The notes beneath the pieces were generated by a model, which searched no databases, had not been told where the DNA came from, and worked only from the letters and a program-made list of their open reading frames with translations. A stretch of 64,000 bases of DNA from positions 3,534,001 through 3,598,000 of the forward strand of contig JACTVC010000001.1 in the NCBI GenBank assembly GCA_018417955.1. The letters are read 5' to 3'. Positions 9,177-21,283 of this stretch are shown one piece after another (positions within the stretch are counted from its first letter, which is position 1; each line of letters begins with the position of its first letter). Source of the DNA: Laccaria trichodermophora (lineage: Eukaryota > Basidiomycota > Agaricomycetes > Agaricales > Hydnangiaceae). A program made the position numbers and the translations under genes.

Positions 9177-12100
9177 TACTTGAGGCCTAAAAATCCCCAG
9201 AATCAGGAGAATTTCTTGGGCTCGAGGGCCTTTGTAAATATATCGGCGACGTTATCATGCGTGTTGATATAGGAAAGTGAGAGTTCTGCCACTTGGACGC
9301 ATTCTCACATGAAGTGATATTTTATGTTGATGTGCTTTACGCAGTCGTGTAGTAGTGGGTCTTTGATTGGGTATGACCAATTCCGTCCAGTAAAGTGTGT
9401 AGCCAAATTGCTTCTTTGGATGCTTCGAATGCAGCGACATATTCAGCTTCACATGATGAAGCGGTGATGGTTTTCTGTTTTCTTGCCTGCCAAGAGATGA
9501 CTCCTGATCCCAGGGAGTATGCATGACCTCCGACACTCCTTCTTGTATCTAAGCAGTTGGCCCAGTCTGAGTCAGTAAAACCAATCAATTTCACTGTATT
9601 CTCACTGCCAAGGTGAAGTTGATATTCTCGTGTTCCAGAGAGTTAGCGTACGACGTGAATGGCTGCATTCCAGTGTGCGTATGAATAGCAGTCGAGATAT
9701 TGTGAAAGTTGTTGAACTGCGTATGTGATATCAGGGCGTGTGCCGATTGATAGGTATAGTAGGCATCCTACGAGCGAGCGGTATGGGAGCCTCTTGATGT
9801 CATCAAGGTCAGCTCGCGACATCTTTTTGTAGTCGGCACATCGAAGTTTAAGCCCTGGGTCCATTGGCACTGAAGAGGGTGAGGCGTTTCTTTGGCCAAA
9901 CTGCGCAACGATCTTGTCAATCAAAGCGGTTTGGGAGAGCATTACTGTGCAGTTTGGTCTGTCCCATTGTATGGCGATGCCGACGACGAAGCGGACATTT
10001 CCTAGATCTGATATCGTCCATACTTGGCACATTTGATTTTTGAAATTCTCGTTTTCTTCCTTTGTGCTTGAAATGGAGAGGAAATCGTCAACGTGGACAG
10101 CGCAAATAACGATTCCAGAGTCACTTTTTCTGTAGTAAATGCATGACTCACAGGAAAGACGATTGAATCCCCATGAGATCATTTTGTCGTTCATGGTTTT
10201 GTTCCAGATGCGCCCGCTTTGCTTCATGCCATAGAGGCCACGCTGAATTTCCCATATCCAGTCTTCCTTTCCTGATTCTTCAAACTCTTGAGGTTGTTCC
10301 ATGTACTGGTACTCCTCCTCAGGTAGTAGTCCATGAAGGAATGCTGTCTTAATGTCGATCTGCTGAGCATCCCAGTCAAGGCGAGCAGCCAAGTGAAGTA
10401 ATATTCTCCAAGATTCCATGCATGCAGTAGGTGAGGTAGTTTTGGTGTAGTCCTTCCCGTAGATTTGTTCGCAGCCCTTGAAGACTAATCTTACTTTCCA
10501 TCAAACCACTTTGCCAATTTCGTTGTGTTTGATCCTGAAAATAGGCATGCCTTTTCTGATCTTCTTTCCCTGAGGAACATCAGATCTGGGGATCAACTTA
10601 TATACATGTCTTTTAGGGACTTGAGTTCTTCGTGATATCCCTCTTCCCACCATTTTGCGTCGCCAGACGTTTTTGCTTCTTTCCAATTCCTTGGCTCGTC
10701 TTCAAACTCTAAAGTGGACAGATCAATGTGTGGCATTTCGGAGATAGCGGAAAGTGCTTGATCGATACATTGCCCTTTGACATCATTGAAGTTCAGGGTC
10801 CCAAAGATCTGCTTCAATTCCACAATGGCAGCATTCTCAATGACTTCCAGGATATTTCATGCTTCCTCTTCATAAATATCTTGAAGAGTTTTCTTTCGTT
10901 CCACACATGCTTCCTTGACTTGTATTCCTGCCTCAATTGAGTCTTGAACCGCTTTTTCAGTACGTGTGGGCATGGGTTCAATCAGCTTTTCAGCTATGCA
11001 TGAAGAACGTCTGGGTTGGGTGTCGTTGTTTAAGACCACAGGTGGTATGGGTTCTGGTAAATCTGGTTGGTGCTCGTCTAATGGAAGAGTCTCCTCCTCG
11101 TTTTTGTCGATGTGAATCAGCGCTGGAGTTCCGCTTGTGAGAATGTCTTCTAGTGTCATTGGAACGACTTCTTCATCTGTAGGTACAGATGGAAGATGAC
11201 CATCATGGCTTTCAAGGAACCGAACATGGTAAGAACTAATGACTTTCTTGGAGTTGCGGTGGTAACAGCAGTACCTTTTAGCTTTTGGATCATACCCAAT
11301 GAGTACGCACTCCAAGGAACGTTCGTAGACCTTTGGGTTGTGTACATTCTGTATGAGAACAAATACATGGCAACCTATTTCATGCATATATGAGTAGTCA
11401 GGTTTGCATTTGTAAAATTTTTCCCAAGGTGTAATACCGTCTTTGAGTGAGCGCGTTAGCATCTTTGCATGAAGATGAGCGGCTGTTGGGTAAAATTCAT
11501 CCCATAGAAATGGGGGACAGTGAGTATATATGCGCATTGTTCAAGCCTTTGCCATTAGTGTACGGTGCATGCGCTCCACACACCCAATGTGAGCAGATGT
11601 ATAGGGAGCTGTGAAGAGTTGATTTGTGCCTCGAGATTTTAGCCAATTTTCCATCTTCTCACTCTTCAATTCCCCTTGATCAGTGATGTATGTGCCAACT
11701 TTGAGTCCAGTTTCAGTTTCACGAGCTAATTCCCAGGCTTTAAGTTCTGGAAAAGAATCATCTTTATTCTTAAGCGGAATTGACCAGAGTAGACTTGTGT
11801 AGTCATCTACTATGTCCATCACATACTCGTTTCCGGTTCTCAACCTTATATGTTGCCCAGATAAGTCGACCCACACCTTCTCTAATTTCCTAGTAACCTT
11901 ATGCCCTAACCCTTCCTTACATATTTTTGGAACTGGTGTCTTGGTCTGTTTCCCCAGAACACAAAAATCGCATTTAGGTGGATTACCGAAGGCTAGGTTG
12001 GTACGCATACCTGGTATAATTCCACTCTTTGCCATTCCTTTAACAGCCTGATAGTTTGCATGTCCGAGGCGGCGATGCCAGGTTTCTAAGTCAGGTGCAT

Positions 12101-13751
12101 GCAAGGTTGTGAGAACATGTTTGGTGAGAGGAGAGTGGAGATTAAGGGAATAGAGGTTTTTCTTGGTGAGAAGAGAACCGCAGCAAATAATTGCGCCACT
12201 CGACTTGTTTGTTAACCAGCAGGAGTTGTCGTCAAAATGTGCAACTGCTTGGCTGTCATGTGTCAGTGAGCTAACCAAGATAAGGCGCACTGTTGTGTTT
12301 GGAATGAATAAGACGTTTTGGAGAGTTAGATATGCGCCACGCGCAATGTGTAATTTGATGTCTCCTAGTCCTACAGCTGTAACAGAGGATCCACCTACTC
12401 CCTTTACTGAACATGCTGCGATTGGTCAAAGCGTTAGGAAATCTGACTGTTCAGGGGAGATGTGAACAGTGGCTCCTGTGTCAACATAAAAAGGAAGTTC
12501 GTCAAGGGAGATGGGAGTGCACTTGTTGCTTTGGATTGGAGCAATCTCCGATAGGGCAGCTAGATCAAAGTCTTTGGTATGATTGTTCCAATTGATGGTG
12601 GTCTTAGGCTCCTCCTCAAGCGCAAGCCATCCACTCCACTCGATGTCTTTGATTGTGCTGGGGAGTATGGATTCAACTGAGTCTGATGCTAGTCTGGCAA
12701 ACTCGGATTTCATGTTGTTTGTGGGGGATGTGATATCGCCAGGGTTGACGTGGATAATGAAGGCCTTTCCACTGAAATCCGTTAGGTTAATGGTGACTTT
12801 TCCACTGCTTGTGCTGGATTTTGCATTGTTCCCCTTTGCGCGGTCCCTAATGCACACATCTTTTGATTCTTGAATCGTCTTTCCTGCCATCCCCCCTCCT
12901 GGTGAGATGCAGTAGAGGCTCGTGTGGCCAGGGCGTTTGCAGTTGCCACAGATCGGGGTGTTAGAAGATTTCACGTTAGAAGTGCGGGCAGTGAGAGCGA
13001 TGTCGGATGATTTTTCTGCTGCGGCATGGAGAGTTTGTTCACTTTCAAGATAATGATGGATGTCCTTTGAGGTATATGGTTTATCCATTGTTGAGGCGCG
13101 TAGATCGTGTAGGATGCTGGAGCGAATGTGGGGAAAATCTTCGTGAGAGTTGATGATGGCTATGCATCAGAATAGATCAACGGTGAATTCCCCCATTGCG
13201 AACGCTTGATCTACAGCGTCGCATACTTCATGGCATGTTTGAGGGAGTGGCGTACCTTTCTTGCACTTCACGTTAAGAGCTGTGCGCAAGAGATCCACCT
13301 GCCTAATTGGCCCCTCATTGAGGTGTTGAATCTTAAGTGCGTCCCATGCTACCTTGGCACCCTTTGCCATGTTGAGTTCTGCCTTGTCATCACCAGATAC
13401 GTTCATGGCAATGGCTGTGTATGCGAAGCGGTCATTCTCGATCCAATTTTTGTGGGCGCATGGTTTGGAGCTGATGGAGGGTTTTATCTTCTCTCTGAGG
13501 ACGTAACTGAGTAGGCCGTTGATGGCGAGGTAATGTACCATGTCCTTGCTCCATTTCTTGTAGTTTGACTTTAATTTGTCGAGTTTTTCGCCAGCGAAAA
13601 TGTTGTTCAGGCAAGTGAGGGCGATAGAAGGACGAAGAGCATCAGCTTTGAGCAATGCTTCATCGAGGGAGGGACTAGTGGTGGCGATGGATTCCTTCGG
13701 TGCCATGATGATAAGTAGACAAAGGAAGTTTGACACGTCTAATTGATGCAT
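9177..13751 (-). pseudogene. Copia Gag-Pol polyprotein (defective)
   Basis: A long reading frame starts at ATG 13706 (an upstream in-frame ATG lies at 13751) and runs to about 9177. Domains in order: UBN2-type Gag (13167-13706); CCHC knuckle CGNCKRPGHTSLYC (about 12920-12965); aspartic protease FYVDTGATVHIS (about 12460-12495); integrase with HRRLGH zinc-binding histidines and core (11544-12220); reverse transcriptase with DIKTAFLHG and HVDDF in place of the usual YVDD (9646-10480); RNase H with FTDSDWA and SSCEAEY (9340-9594). In-frame stops are at 13167, 12426, 11541, 10857, 10501 and 9643 (codon positions on the plus coordinate), and a one-base loss lies near 10607. Most of the TGA codons stand where CGA is expected. 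The integrase motif TDQGEL may also have lost a residue of the usual DNGGEF. Confidence 0.9.
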
Positions 13752-13813
13752 CCATTACACATCTTATGTGACAAGATGAAATCTAGGATTAGGTTCTTCG
13801 GTCACTACATGTG

Positions 13814-13830
13814 ACTATAGGCCCATAACC
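13814..13830 (-). other. Copia primer-binding site, half-tRNA-iMet type (putative)
   Basis: Next to the 5' LTR the minus strand reads GGTTATGGGCC. Its complement, GGCCCATAACC, matches the anticodon stem-loop of initiator methionine tRNA as known from plants and many eukaryotes. Copia/Ty5-type elements are known to prime from a cleaved initiator tRNA in this way. The match is by memory of the tRNA and needs the host tRNA for confirmation. Confidence 0.6.
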
Positions 13831-14074
13831 TGTTGAATCTAAACCCTAGATGATAATGTAAGAGGCTAGGTACTGTGCCAAGTGACGACGTCGTAAGTAA
13901 AAGATAAAGTGGCTCACCTCAGTCTCGGTATAACGGACTGAGGTGCCCTGGTGCTACTGTGACTCTATATAAGCTATGTAGGATAAAGAGCCACTGATGT
14001 AAGTAGTAGATAAAGGAAAAGAGAAATAAAGAAAATAGTAACCGCATGTTCACGGTGTCGTGATAATCACAACA
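13831..14074 (-). repeat. Copia 5' LTR
   Basis: The 244-bp partner of the repeat at 8892-9132, with TG...CA ends. It contains CTATATAAG (about 13962-13970), a possible TATA-like element on the plus strand, and abuts the primer-binding site and gag start on the minus strand. Confidence 0.92.
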
Positions 14075-14331
14075 CACACCCTGCAACTTGTCACTTACGA
14101 CTACAGTTGGTGAGGTTAACCTGCTGGCAATGTAATGTTGCCACCCACTCGGTTTGAACCGCCAACCTGCTGACAAGCCGTAATCTTTCACTTAATGTAA
14201 GATGGCCATATGCACCGCAATGCAACCACTACACCAAAAGGTTGTATAAGTGAAAGATTACTCTTTCACCTACTGGTGCATATATAAGGTAGTGTAGACA
14301 GCTGTATTATCTAATACAGCCTTACAGCAAT

Positions 14332-14530
14332 TGTTATCAGGAGGGCCCCATGGGTCATTACCATCCTTCTGATTTATTGTTCCATTTGGGCAAGGTCCCT
14401 TTGGTACTTAATTGTGGCTGAGGCTCAGAACCACAGGTAATGGGTAGCAAAAGCTAACTAGTGCTGACACTTCAAGTCGACTCTATCATGTTTTTCGCAA
14501 AGAGGGGTGTTTTTAGGGACTACTTATGAC
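14332..14530. other. Intergenic part of the duplicated segment
   Basis: No gene seen. The sequence is shared with 42590-42790 and 58110-58310 (GGCAAGGTCCCTTTGG..., TTTAGGGACTACTTA), so it is part of the X-PAC1 segmental duplication. Confidence 0.6.
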
Positions 14531-14599
14531 AAGGTTCTTGGCCAGTAACGATTTATGCACTGCACGAAATATATATACTTCATACAGTAGTACAATGGA

Positions 14600-16154
14600 T
14601 CCTGAGATCGTGGACTGTACTCTGGATCTTCAACTCCTGAGGTAGATCTAAAACTACACACGATCTGACGGGAATGCTCCGGGAGAGTGCACATAATCTG
14701 AAGACAATACGAAGCACCATCTTCAATTCCCAAATCTGCAGGGTAAGGTCGTCCGCAACCGAGAGGAGGTATTTCCCACATAGGTGGAAGGTCACTGCTT
14801 TAACCCAGCCGCCGTGGCTGACCTGGAGTTCATCAAAAATAAGGTGTTAGAAGAGATAAGACCGTGTAGAAAGAAAACTCTCAACGCGTCTCGGAGCCTG
14901 ATCATCTTGTCATGAGACCCAGTCGACTTTCGCGGACTCAGCAACTCCACAGGGTATGGAGGGGGAAAGAAAAGGGATCGCCACAGATACCAGTTCCCGC
15001 ACAGACGGAATAGATACTGGAGGTATGAATACGGCGCATTTGATAAGGTTGTCATGACCTCGCATTTCCGCCTTTAGTACGGATGGCTCTAGGCCGTGAT
15101 TCGAGCCATCTAAAAGAAAGTAAGGAACGAAGAGCTTTCACAGACTGGGAACGAAACGCCTACGTGGTCGTCTGAGCATGTTAAGAGAAGCCGACCGTCC
15201 GGACCGGGAAATTGGAATGGCAGAGCAGATCCAGTATTCGTGTGGCCGTATTGTCTGTAACACAATGACTTCAGTGAGGAGCTTAATCAGGCAAAGAGGG
15301 AGTGGGGTAAAACACACCTTGTTTGTAGATCCCACATTCTGACAGTATGACTCCGACTAGACGAAACGACTTAATTTTCTCCTCATGAGAAGGAAACACT
15401 CGAGATGGAATGTCCGTGTCGAAATCCTTGTACTCGTCAAGGGACATTCCACAGCTTTGTAAACAGATCATCTGAACACGTCGCTATATCCAATCCCTTA
15501 GCCCACATGACCACTCGGCAGCACTACAAAAACACTCACCCAAACGTCGAATCAAACTGACAATCCGGGACCGCCTTCGTATGGCTCTTCAACGTCTCCA
15601 ATTCCCGCGAATCCCAGTCCCAGATCTTCACCGGCGCGTCTACAGAAGCCGACGAAAGCTATCAGCGTTGATTTTGTGGGTTCGTTAGGCAGCCATTCCC
15701 TATTTGCGCGTTTCGAGCCGTCGGAGGTGGAGGCGTGCGATGATCCTTCGAGTGCTTGGGCGAGGCGTTATTTCACATCCTAAATCTGCGATTTGAGGCG
15801 TTGTTCATCTCATGAGGGAGTCAAAGTAGTGAGGTTAGGACACACCTTTTTTTGCATCCTGATCACGCTCGTCCATTTCTTGACCAGCAACCCACCAGAC
15901 AGCTCGACCTTGTCGGAGGAAAGTCAGATTAGTGATCAAGTGGTAAAGCGATGGAGAGGGGCATAAACACCAAATCCGGGGCTTCTTCTCGTAACTGGTC
16001 CAACGTTTTTGTGAATCCAGCCATGTGGATGTCGTCGAGCATCAATCTGGGCCTGTTAATGTCATAATGAGCGTGAATGCTAGCGACAAAGACGGATGGA
16101 TATACGTTACACATACAGAGTTGCTTGTTGGCGAGCTGAGAGTTGAGCAGCCAT
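14600..16154 (-). pseudogene. PAC1-like: LIS1/PAC1 copy P1 (pseudogene)
   Basis: LIS1/PAC1 is the WD40 regulator of cytoplasmic dynein. The copy starts at ATG 16154 with MAAQLSARQQ, an intron, then a LisH motif (MLDDIHMAGFTKTLDQLREEAPDL). The segment VKKWTSVIRMQKK follows near 15860, but the acidic linker before it is shortened. The coiled-coil/first WD region (15640-15780) is out of frame, later WD blades are readable only in pieces (15140-15470, 14792-15055), and the end is deleted between IWELK and the downstream tail. P8 at 58.8-60.3 kb shares the same deletion, so the two are duplicates of one defective copy. Confidence 0.85.
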
Positions 16155-16239
16155 GGCGGGGAGGATGGAGGACAGCGTCGCAAGAAAGCATAGCGAAAAA
16201 GACCCAACAACTTCCTTCATGAGCTCGAAAAAAAGTCCA

Positions 16240-17275
16240 CTACGACAACAGCTGCTGAAGCCAATAATTCAGCTCAGCACGATCCTCATCCGTCATCGCA
16301 TCGTCCTCATAACGGTATTCTCGATCTCCCCCAATATTCGTCGGTTCAACGCTAGGCCACAAAGCACTGCCCAGATCAAAGCTTGATGACGACGACAAAA
16401 AATCGGCTTGATTTGTTAGAAACCAAGGCATTTCTGTGAATGAGTAGATCAGGTCTCGTTGTTGGTGGATGTATCCCCGTCTATCTCCCATGTTGTCCAT
16501 GCTCACAGGAGTAGGAGGGCCTTCTACAACGATCGGAGCTGGGGTTGCGTTGTCGTCGATATATCCTTGCTCCGGTATCTCCATGCTGAAGAGCGACGGC
16601 CGCTGGATTTCGGTAGCGCCATGCATTCAGATGTTCGAATGGAGTAGCGGAGAAGGAGGACGTGGAAGTCGAAGCTTGAACGGGGGAAGGAGGAATTCAA
16701 TGGGGACGTGACACAGAAGTCACGTCCCATGTACAGGGACCAACACTGTCACACGTCCTAAGGGAAATCATAAGAGAATGTAAGAGGATGACTTATGAAC
16801 GATGAAAGATTGACTCACCTGCGAGAATGTGGTTCAGTGCGCCCAATTTTGGTCAAGCCTCTCAGCCTCGTCGATGAGACCGAGTTTGACCCAGTCCGAG
16901 CAATCGACACCTAGACCCACTATAATGAAAAAGTTTTAGAGACATTGCGCTGAGGATTATACAGGGAAAATACTAACGGGCTTGGCCCATCCGGGCACTC
17001 ATGCCTGTAATACAATCTCTCTCTTCAATGACCAAAATAGAGGAACCCAAGGGTCTGATCCCCCTGAGAAGCGTGGAAGGCAGCCAGGAAGTCGAACGCG
17101 TGCACCACGCTCAACTGAGGTTTTTGGCATTCCACCCTTATATAGCACCTTGCAGCATCAGCAAAACACCAACGAGACTTGTAGTTCCGTATGTTTGGGT
17201 CATCGAGAAACGCTGTCCCCAGCGCTTCGAGAGCCTTAAGCAGCACGGGCGAGTAATGTGGCGTCTTGGGCGGGG
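16240..17275 (-). pseudogene. Fungal-specific (nirA-like) transcription factor, partial copy 1
   Basis: The part at 17020-17270 (ALEALGTAFLDDPNIRNYK, then FDFLAAFHASQGDQTLGFLY) matches the N-terminal half of the fungal_trans middle homology region of Zn2Cys6 regulators. Further down, 16820-16970 holds LGVDCSDWVKLGLIDEAER, the expected continuation after an intron. 16240-16690 encodes the C-terminus (FDFHVLLLRYSIRTSE ... PWFLTNQADF ... DDAMTDEDRAELNYWLQQLL). The stretch between these, present in the copy at 46.8-47.6 kb, is missing. The Zn2Cys6 cluster is absent: homology stops at 17276 where an X-derived segment begins. It is adjacent to P1 on the same strand. Confidence 0.7.
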
Positions 17276-17276
17276 T

Positions 17277-17770
17277 GACGCCCAAACAACACTTCAGACA
17301 CCAGCATACCCCGTATTCCCGCATAAATCCACCATAATCCACTCCCCCATGTCCCTTGGCCCCATCGCTTCGCAGACACAAGAAAACATCGGCCCAAGCG
17401 TCGAGATCCGCAGGGAGAGGGTGCAGCGGGCCAGATACCGCGCACACCTGGCTCAGTGTATTTGGCGAACAGAGGAAACCGCAGAGCGCTGCGGCGGATA
17501 ATATCATTGTTTCTTTCGATTTGCTTCCATTGGAAGTCGGAGGGGATGGGAATGTTACGAGGAGGAGCGCTGTTTATTCTGTGTTGGGGATGTGGAAGAT
17601 ATACCCTTCATGATGGATATTTTTGTGTTTAACCAGAATGGCCGAGGAGGTTGGAGGTGACGCGTCCTGGGGGGAAAAGATGGGGGAAGGGGAGGAAAGG
17701 AGGAGTGTGATGGGCGAATTGGGCTATGGACAGCCGGGTGCGGATTGGGTGACAAGGTCCCTTGGGTACG
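17277..17770 (+). pseudogene. Gene X fragment
   Basis: Homologous to 41400-41890 and 7010-7415 (for example MSLGPIASQT and the block around GMWKIYPS). It abuts the truncated transcription factor at a sharp junction near 17276. Function unknown. Confidence 0.5.
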
Positions 17771-18471
17771 CATGTGCTTGATGATTCCTTTGACTAGTAA
17801 GCAAGGAAGGTTGGAGAGAGGGTGGGGAGAACGGTGTATTGATTGGTTCATGAGGGTACAAGTGGATTGTGTTCGTTCATCCTTGTAAGAGTCTGCCGGA
17901 GGAGCGCAGTGGAGGTTTCCTCGCACCCTTGGCCGATGAGAATCGCTTTGAAATGGAAGTTACAGGCCACTGATCCTAAAAACTTCATCGTATGCGAGTC
18001 TCCCAGGATCCCCGGCGTTCATCCGATACACCTTGAGCTTGAGCTTGAGGTCCCGTCCATACGCTTTGATAAGGGCTTCGTGCAAGAAGAGCGTGTAAAA
18101 GAGCTGGCGTCCATGGCGTCGTGGATAGTCGTGACTATTATGTAACTCAGGATAAATATAAATGCGCCCAAATAAATATCTGCTACTTCCACCGCTTGCA
18201 CAACGTCCCTCGATTGACCATCAAGCACAAGTATCCAACCCCCTCCAGATATACTTCCACAGCAGATCCCCTCCCAACAGAGAGGAGAGCATGAGACGTG
18301 TCTTTCAAGCTCTCTTCTCGGGAACAGCGGTATTCAAGTCATCATCAAACCACTCGGATTCATCTCTCATCAGCAAACGATGTACCTGTATTCAATTCCC
18401 TCTACACATATCTCTTCCACCTCTTCCTCCCCCGCCTCGCTGTCCTCGCTGTCCTCCCCTTCCTCCCCGCC
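17771..18471. other. Region between X fragment and P2
   Basis: An open plus-strand frame of 100 codons (17843-18145) and the antisense reading (about 17860-18140) both look partly protein-like, but I recognise neither, and no splice model is convincing. 18200-18470 is the likely 5' flank of P2, with CT-rich sequence just before its ATG. Confidence 0.3.
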
Positions 18472-20366
18472 ATGGCTGCACAACTTTCAGCTCGCCAACA
18501 AACAGATCTGTACGCGCAACCTATATCCACAACCGGCTTTGTTACTAACGTTGACGTTCATGATATGAACAGGCACAAATCGATGCTCGATTACCTCCAC
18601 ACCGCCGGATTCACAAAAACTTACGACCAGTTACGAGAGGAAGCCCCCGATTTGGTGTTTATACCCCCCCTCTGTCGCCTTACCACTTGATCGCTGATCT
18701 GACCCTTCCTCCGACAAGCTCGAGTTTAAACCCGACCCTACATCGCCCTCTAGCGGGTTATTGGTCAAGAAATGGACGAGCGTGATCAGAATGCAAAAAA
18801 AGGTGTGTTCCATCCTCGTTACTTTGCCTTCTTTGTGAATGAACGACGCCTCGATTCGTAGATTATGGATCTGGAATCACGCCTCGCCCAAGCCCTCGAA
18901 GAACTATCGCACGCCTCCACCTCTGATGGCTCGAAACGCGCAAATAAGGAATGGCTGCCTAACGAACCCGCCAAATACATTCTCATCGGGCACAGGGACA
19001 AAATCAACTCTGTCAGTTTTCACCCTCTGTACTCCGTTATAGCGTCGGCTTCTGTAGACGCGACGGTGAAGATCTGGGACTGGGACTCGGGGAACTGGAG
19101 AGGACGTTGAAGAGTCATACGAAGGCGGTTTCGGATTGTCAGGTTTGATTCGACAGGGAAAGTTTTGGGTGAGTGTTTTGTGTAGTATTGCAGTGGTCAT
19201 GGGGGCTGAGGGATTGGATATAGCGACGTGTTCGGACGATCTGTTTATAAAGCTCTGGAACGTGCCCGATGACTACAAGAATTTTGCCACCCTTAGAGGA
19301 CACGAACATTCCATCTCGAGCGTTTCCTTCTTACCAGGGGACAATCAGGTCGTTTCGTCCAGTCGGGATCATACAGTCAGGATGTGGGATGTCCAAACAA
19401 GGTGTGTTATCCCCCACTGCCTTTTTACCTAACTAACCTCCTCATCGAAGTCATTGTGTAAAAGTCATACGACCACACGAAGAATGGATCCGGTCTGCCG
19501 TTCCCAGTCCGGACGGTCGGCTTCTCTTAACATGCTCAGACGACCACGTACGCGTTTCGTTTCCAGCTCATAAGCCCTTTCATTCCTAACCTTTTGCTTT
19601 CTTCCAGACGGCACGAATCACAGACCTAGAGTCATCCGCACTAAAGGCGGAAATGCGAGGTCACGACAATCGTATCGAATGTGCCGTGTTCGTACCTCCA
19701 GTATCTATTCCGTCTGTCCGGGAACTGGTAGCTGTGGTGAATCCGTTTTCCCTCCTTTACACTTGTTGAGTCGAGCATAAACGTGTCCAGCCTTCTACAG
19801 TCCAGTCTGCGAAAGTCGACTCCCTGGGGATCTCATTCGTCATAACGGGGTCTCGTGACAAGACAATCAGGCTCTGGGACGCGTTGAGGGGTCAATGTTT
19901 ATGGACTTTTGTCAGTTCTTACTCTACAGGGTCTTATCTATTCTAATACCTCGTTTTTGATGAACTCCAGGTCGGCCACGACGGCTGGGTTCAAGCAGTA
20001 ACCTTCCACCCATGCGGGAAATACCTCCTTTCAGTAGCGGACGACCATACCCTGCGGATTTGGGATTTGAAGACTGGCCGATGCTTGCGAAAAGGTTCTT
20101 CACCCCCATTTCCCCTTTGTTCTCAACTCAACAGGTTTCTTCTTCTCCCTCTACCTCTCGATAGTTGAAGCACACAGCCCCTTCGTACAATGCGTAGCAT
20201 GGGGACCTGCACCCCTGACAGACGCGAAGAACGACGAGCCAGAGAGGATCGTCAATGTTTTGGCTACGGGTGGAACGGATAAGGTACTGTTGCTATCTCT
20301 CTACCTCCGTCTGACGACGAACCTTAACGTTCTCGATTTCAGTTGGTTAAGATCTGGAAACCCTGA
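18472..20366 (+). pseudogene. PAC1-like: LIS1/PAC1 copy P2, the most complete copy (two compensating indels)
   Basis: The gene model reads from ATG 18472 (MAAQLSARQQTDL), intron 18510-18572, LisH exon (HKSMLDYLHTAGFTKTYDQL), intron 18655-18718, linker exon ending RMQKK, intron, coiled-coil (DLESRLAQALEELSHAS) and WD blades, to a stop at 20364-20366 after a last exon LVKIWKP. Blades visible include [55 protein letters not shown] and [19 protein letters not shown] base is missing near 19098 (WDSG then out of frame with a TGA) and one is gained near 19141, so about 45 bp are out of frame. Unless these are assembly errors the copy is non-functional. Role by family: dynein-dependent nuclear migration. 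Confidence 0.85.
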
Positions 20367-21280
20367 TTTCCGTCGTCTGTCGGCTTATTGGGGTTGTGGG
20401 ACGTTAGTGATCTTACTTCATGAAAGCAACACTGGCTCTGACGGCCCACTACCACCCGTCTTACAGTTCCCTTCCCATCATTGATACCCGGCTTTGAATC
20501 ACACCCACACTTTCACTGTCACTGTCGCATCCAATTTCGATGTTCTTCGTTTTTTTTCTTTATGTTTTCTTTTTTTTTTTTTCATTTGTTACACTACGAT
20601 CACCCACCCATAATTTATTCAACACTCAGACTTTCAAGCTGGCCGATGTTCTGTCATCATCATCATTTATCGTTATTGTTTTCGAGATTAGTTTAGCTTG
20701 ATTAGTGTCCACTACTCTCTTGGGCACTTCCAGGCGAGCTCGATCCTCCTGCCGGGCTAAAGGGAGGAAGAGGAATCAAGAACCCAGCCTGCCTACTTTT
20801 CATGCATTCCAGTACTAGGATCTCGGCCGGCGCGCCCCTAGGATTCGTTTGTAACCACCCCAGGTATGTGGTCTTGGATATGGTATGGGTGTGCTGTGGT
20901 GGCTGATAGATTGTGGGTCTTATAGGCCTGCGGGACAAGCAGGACCAATCGAATAAGTAATGAGATGCATGCATGTGTTGACAGATAGAGCTTCCCCTTT
21001 GCGTGGATGCAGAGGCTTTGCGAATAAATGTGTTACGCAGGATGTACATATGTATCGTGGCTACTATTAGATGTTGACACATTCGTCAACTGCAAGAATT
21101 ATAATGATTCTGATGATAGAATACTTCGGTTTTCGACAACTTTTGACATAATAGTACACGTTTACATACAATGGGCATCTATATATCGGACGTATGATAC
21201 AAGACAAATGGTATCATTGGCGTGCAATCGGCGACATCGCAAGAAAGCATCGCGAAAAAGCCCCAAAGAATCAACTTCCT
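20367..21280. other. Spacer after P2
   Basis: 20410-20480 keeps decayed PAC1 3' flank. 20545-20585 is T-rich. No credible gene in the rest. The stretch 21140-21280 is shared with 30170-30350 and, inverted, with 47640-47820, and is the 3' flank of the transcription-factor gene. Confidence 0.5.
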
Positions 21281-21283
21281 CCG

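Larger units (their letters stand above)
8892..14074 (-). mobile_element. Full-length Ty1/Copia retrotransposon, TSD CACAC
   Basis: LTRs at 8892-9132 (241 bp) and 13831-14074 (244 bp) start TGTTGAATC and end ATCACAACA. The 5-bp duplication CACAC is at 8887-8891 and 14075-14079. The order on the minus strand is gag, CCHC knuckle, protease, integrase, reverse transcriptase, RNase H, which is the Copia order. By eye the LTRs differ by about seven substitutions and a 3-bp indel, so the insertion is not very recent. It sits inside the TRIM-like element. It is defective because of several in-frame stops and one frameshift. Confidence 0.93.
8672..14326 (-). mobile_element. TRIM-like element (131-bp terminal repeats, TSD GCAAT), split by Copia
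   Basis: Two direct repeats of 131 bp (8672-8802 and 14196-14326) begin TGTAAG and end CTTACA, giving TG...CA ends. They are flanked by the 5-bp duplication GCAAT at 8667-8671 and 14327-14331. The empty site is present at 58098-58115 (GAGCAATTGTTATTAGG). Without the Copia insertion the element is only about 470 bp, with no coding capacity, fitting a terminal-repeat retrotransposon in miniature. On the minus strand the repeat contains GGTGTAGTGGTTGC (14222-14236) and the internal part contains GGTTCAAACC (14151-14160), similar to tRNA A and B boxes. Orientation is inferred from these boxes. Confidence 0.8.

Noticed and set aside
14151..14236. A real tRNA gene on the minus strand
   Set aside because: A and B box-like motifs are present but no cloverleaf with matched acceptor stem can be seen, and the region spans an LTR/internal junction of the TRIM-like element.
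20700..21082. 126-codon minus-strand frame
   Set aside because: No recognisable motif, no copy in the other segments, and irregular composition; likely chance.
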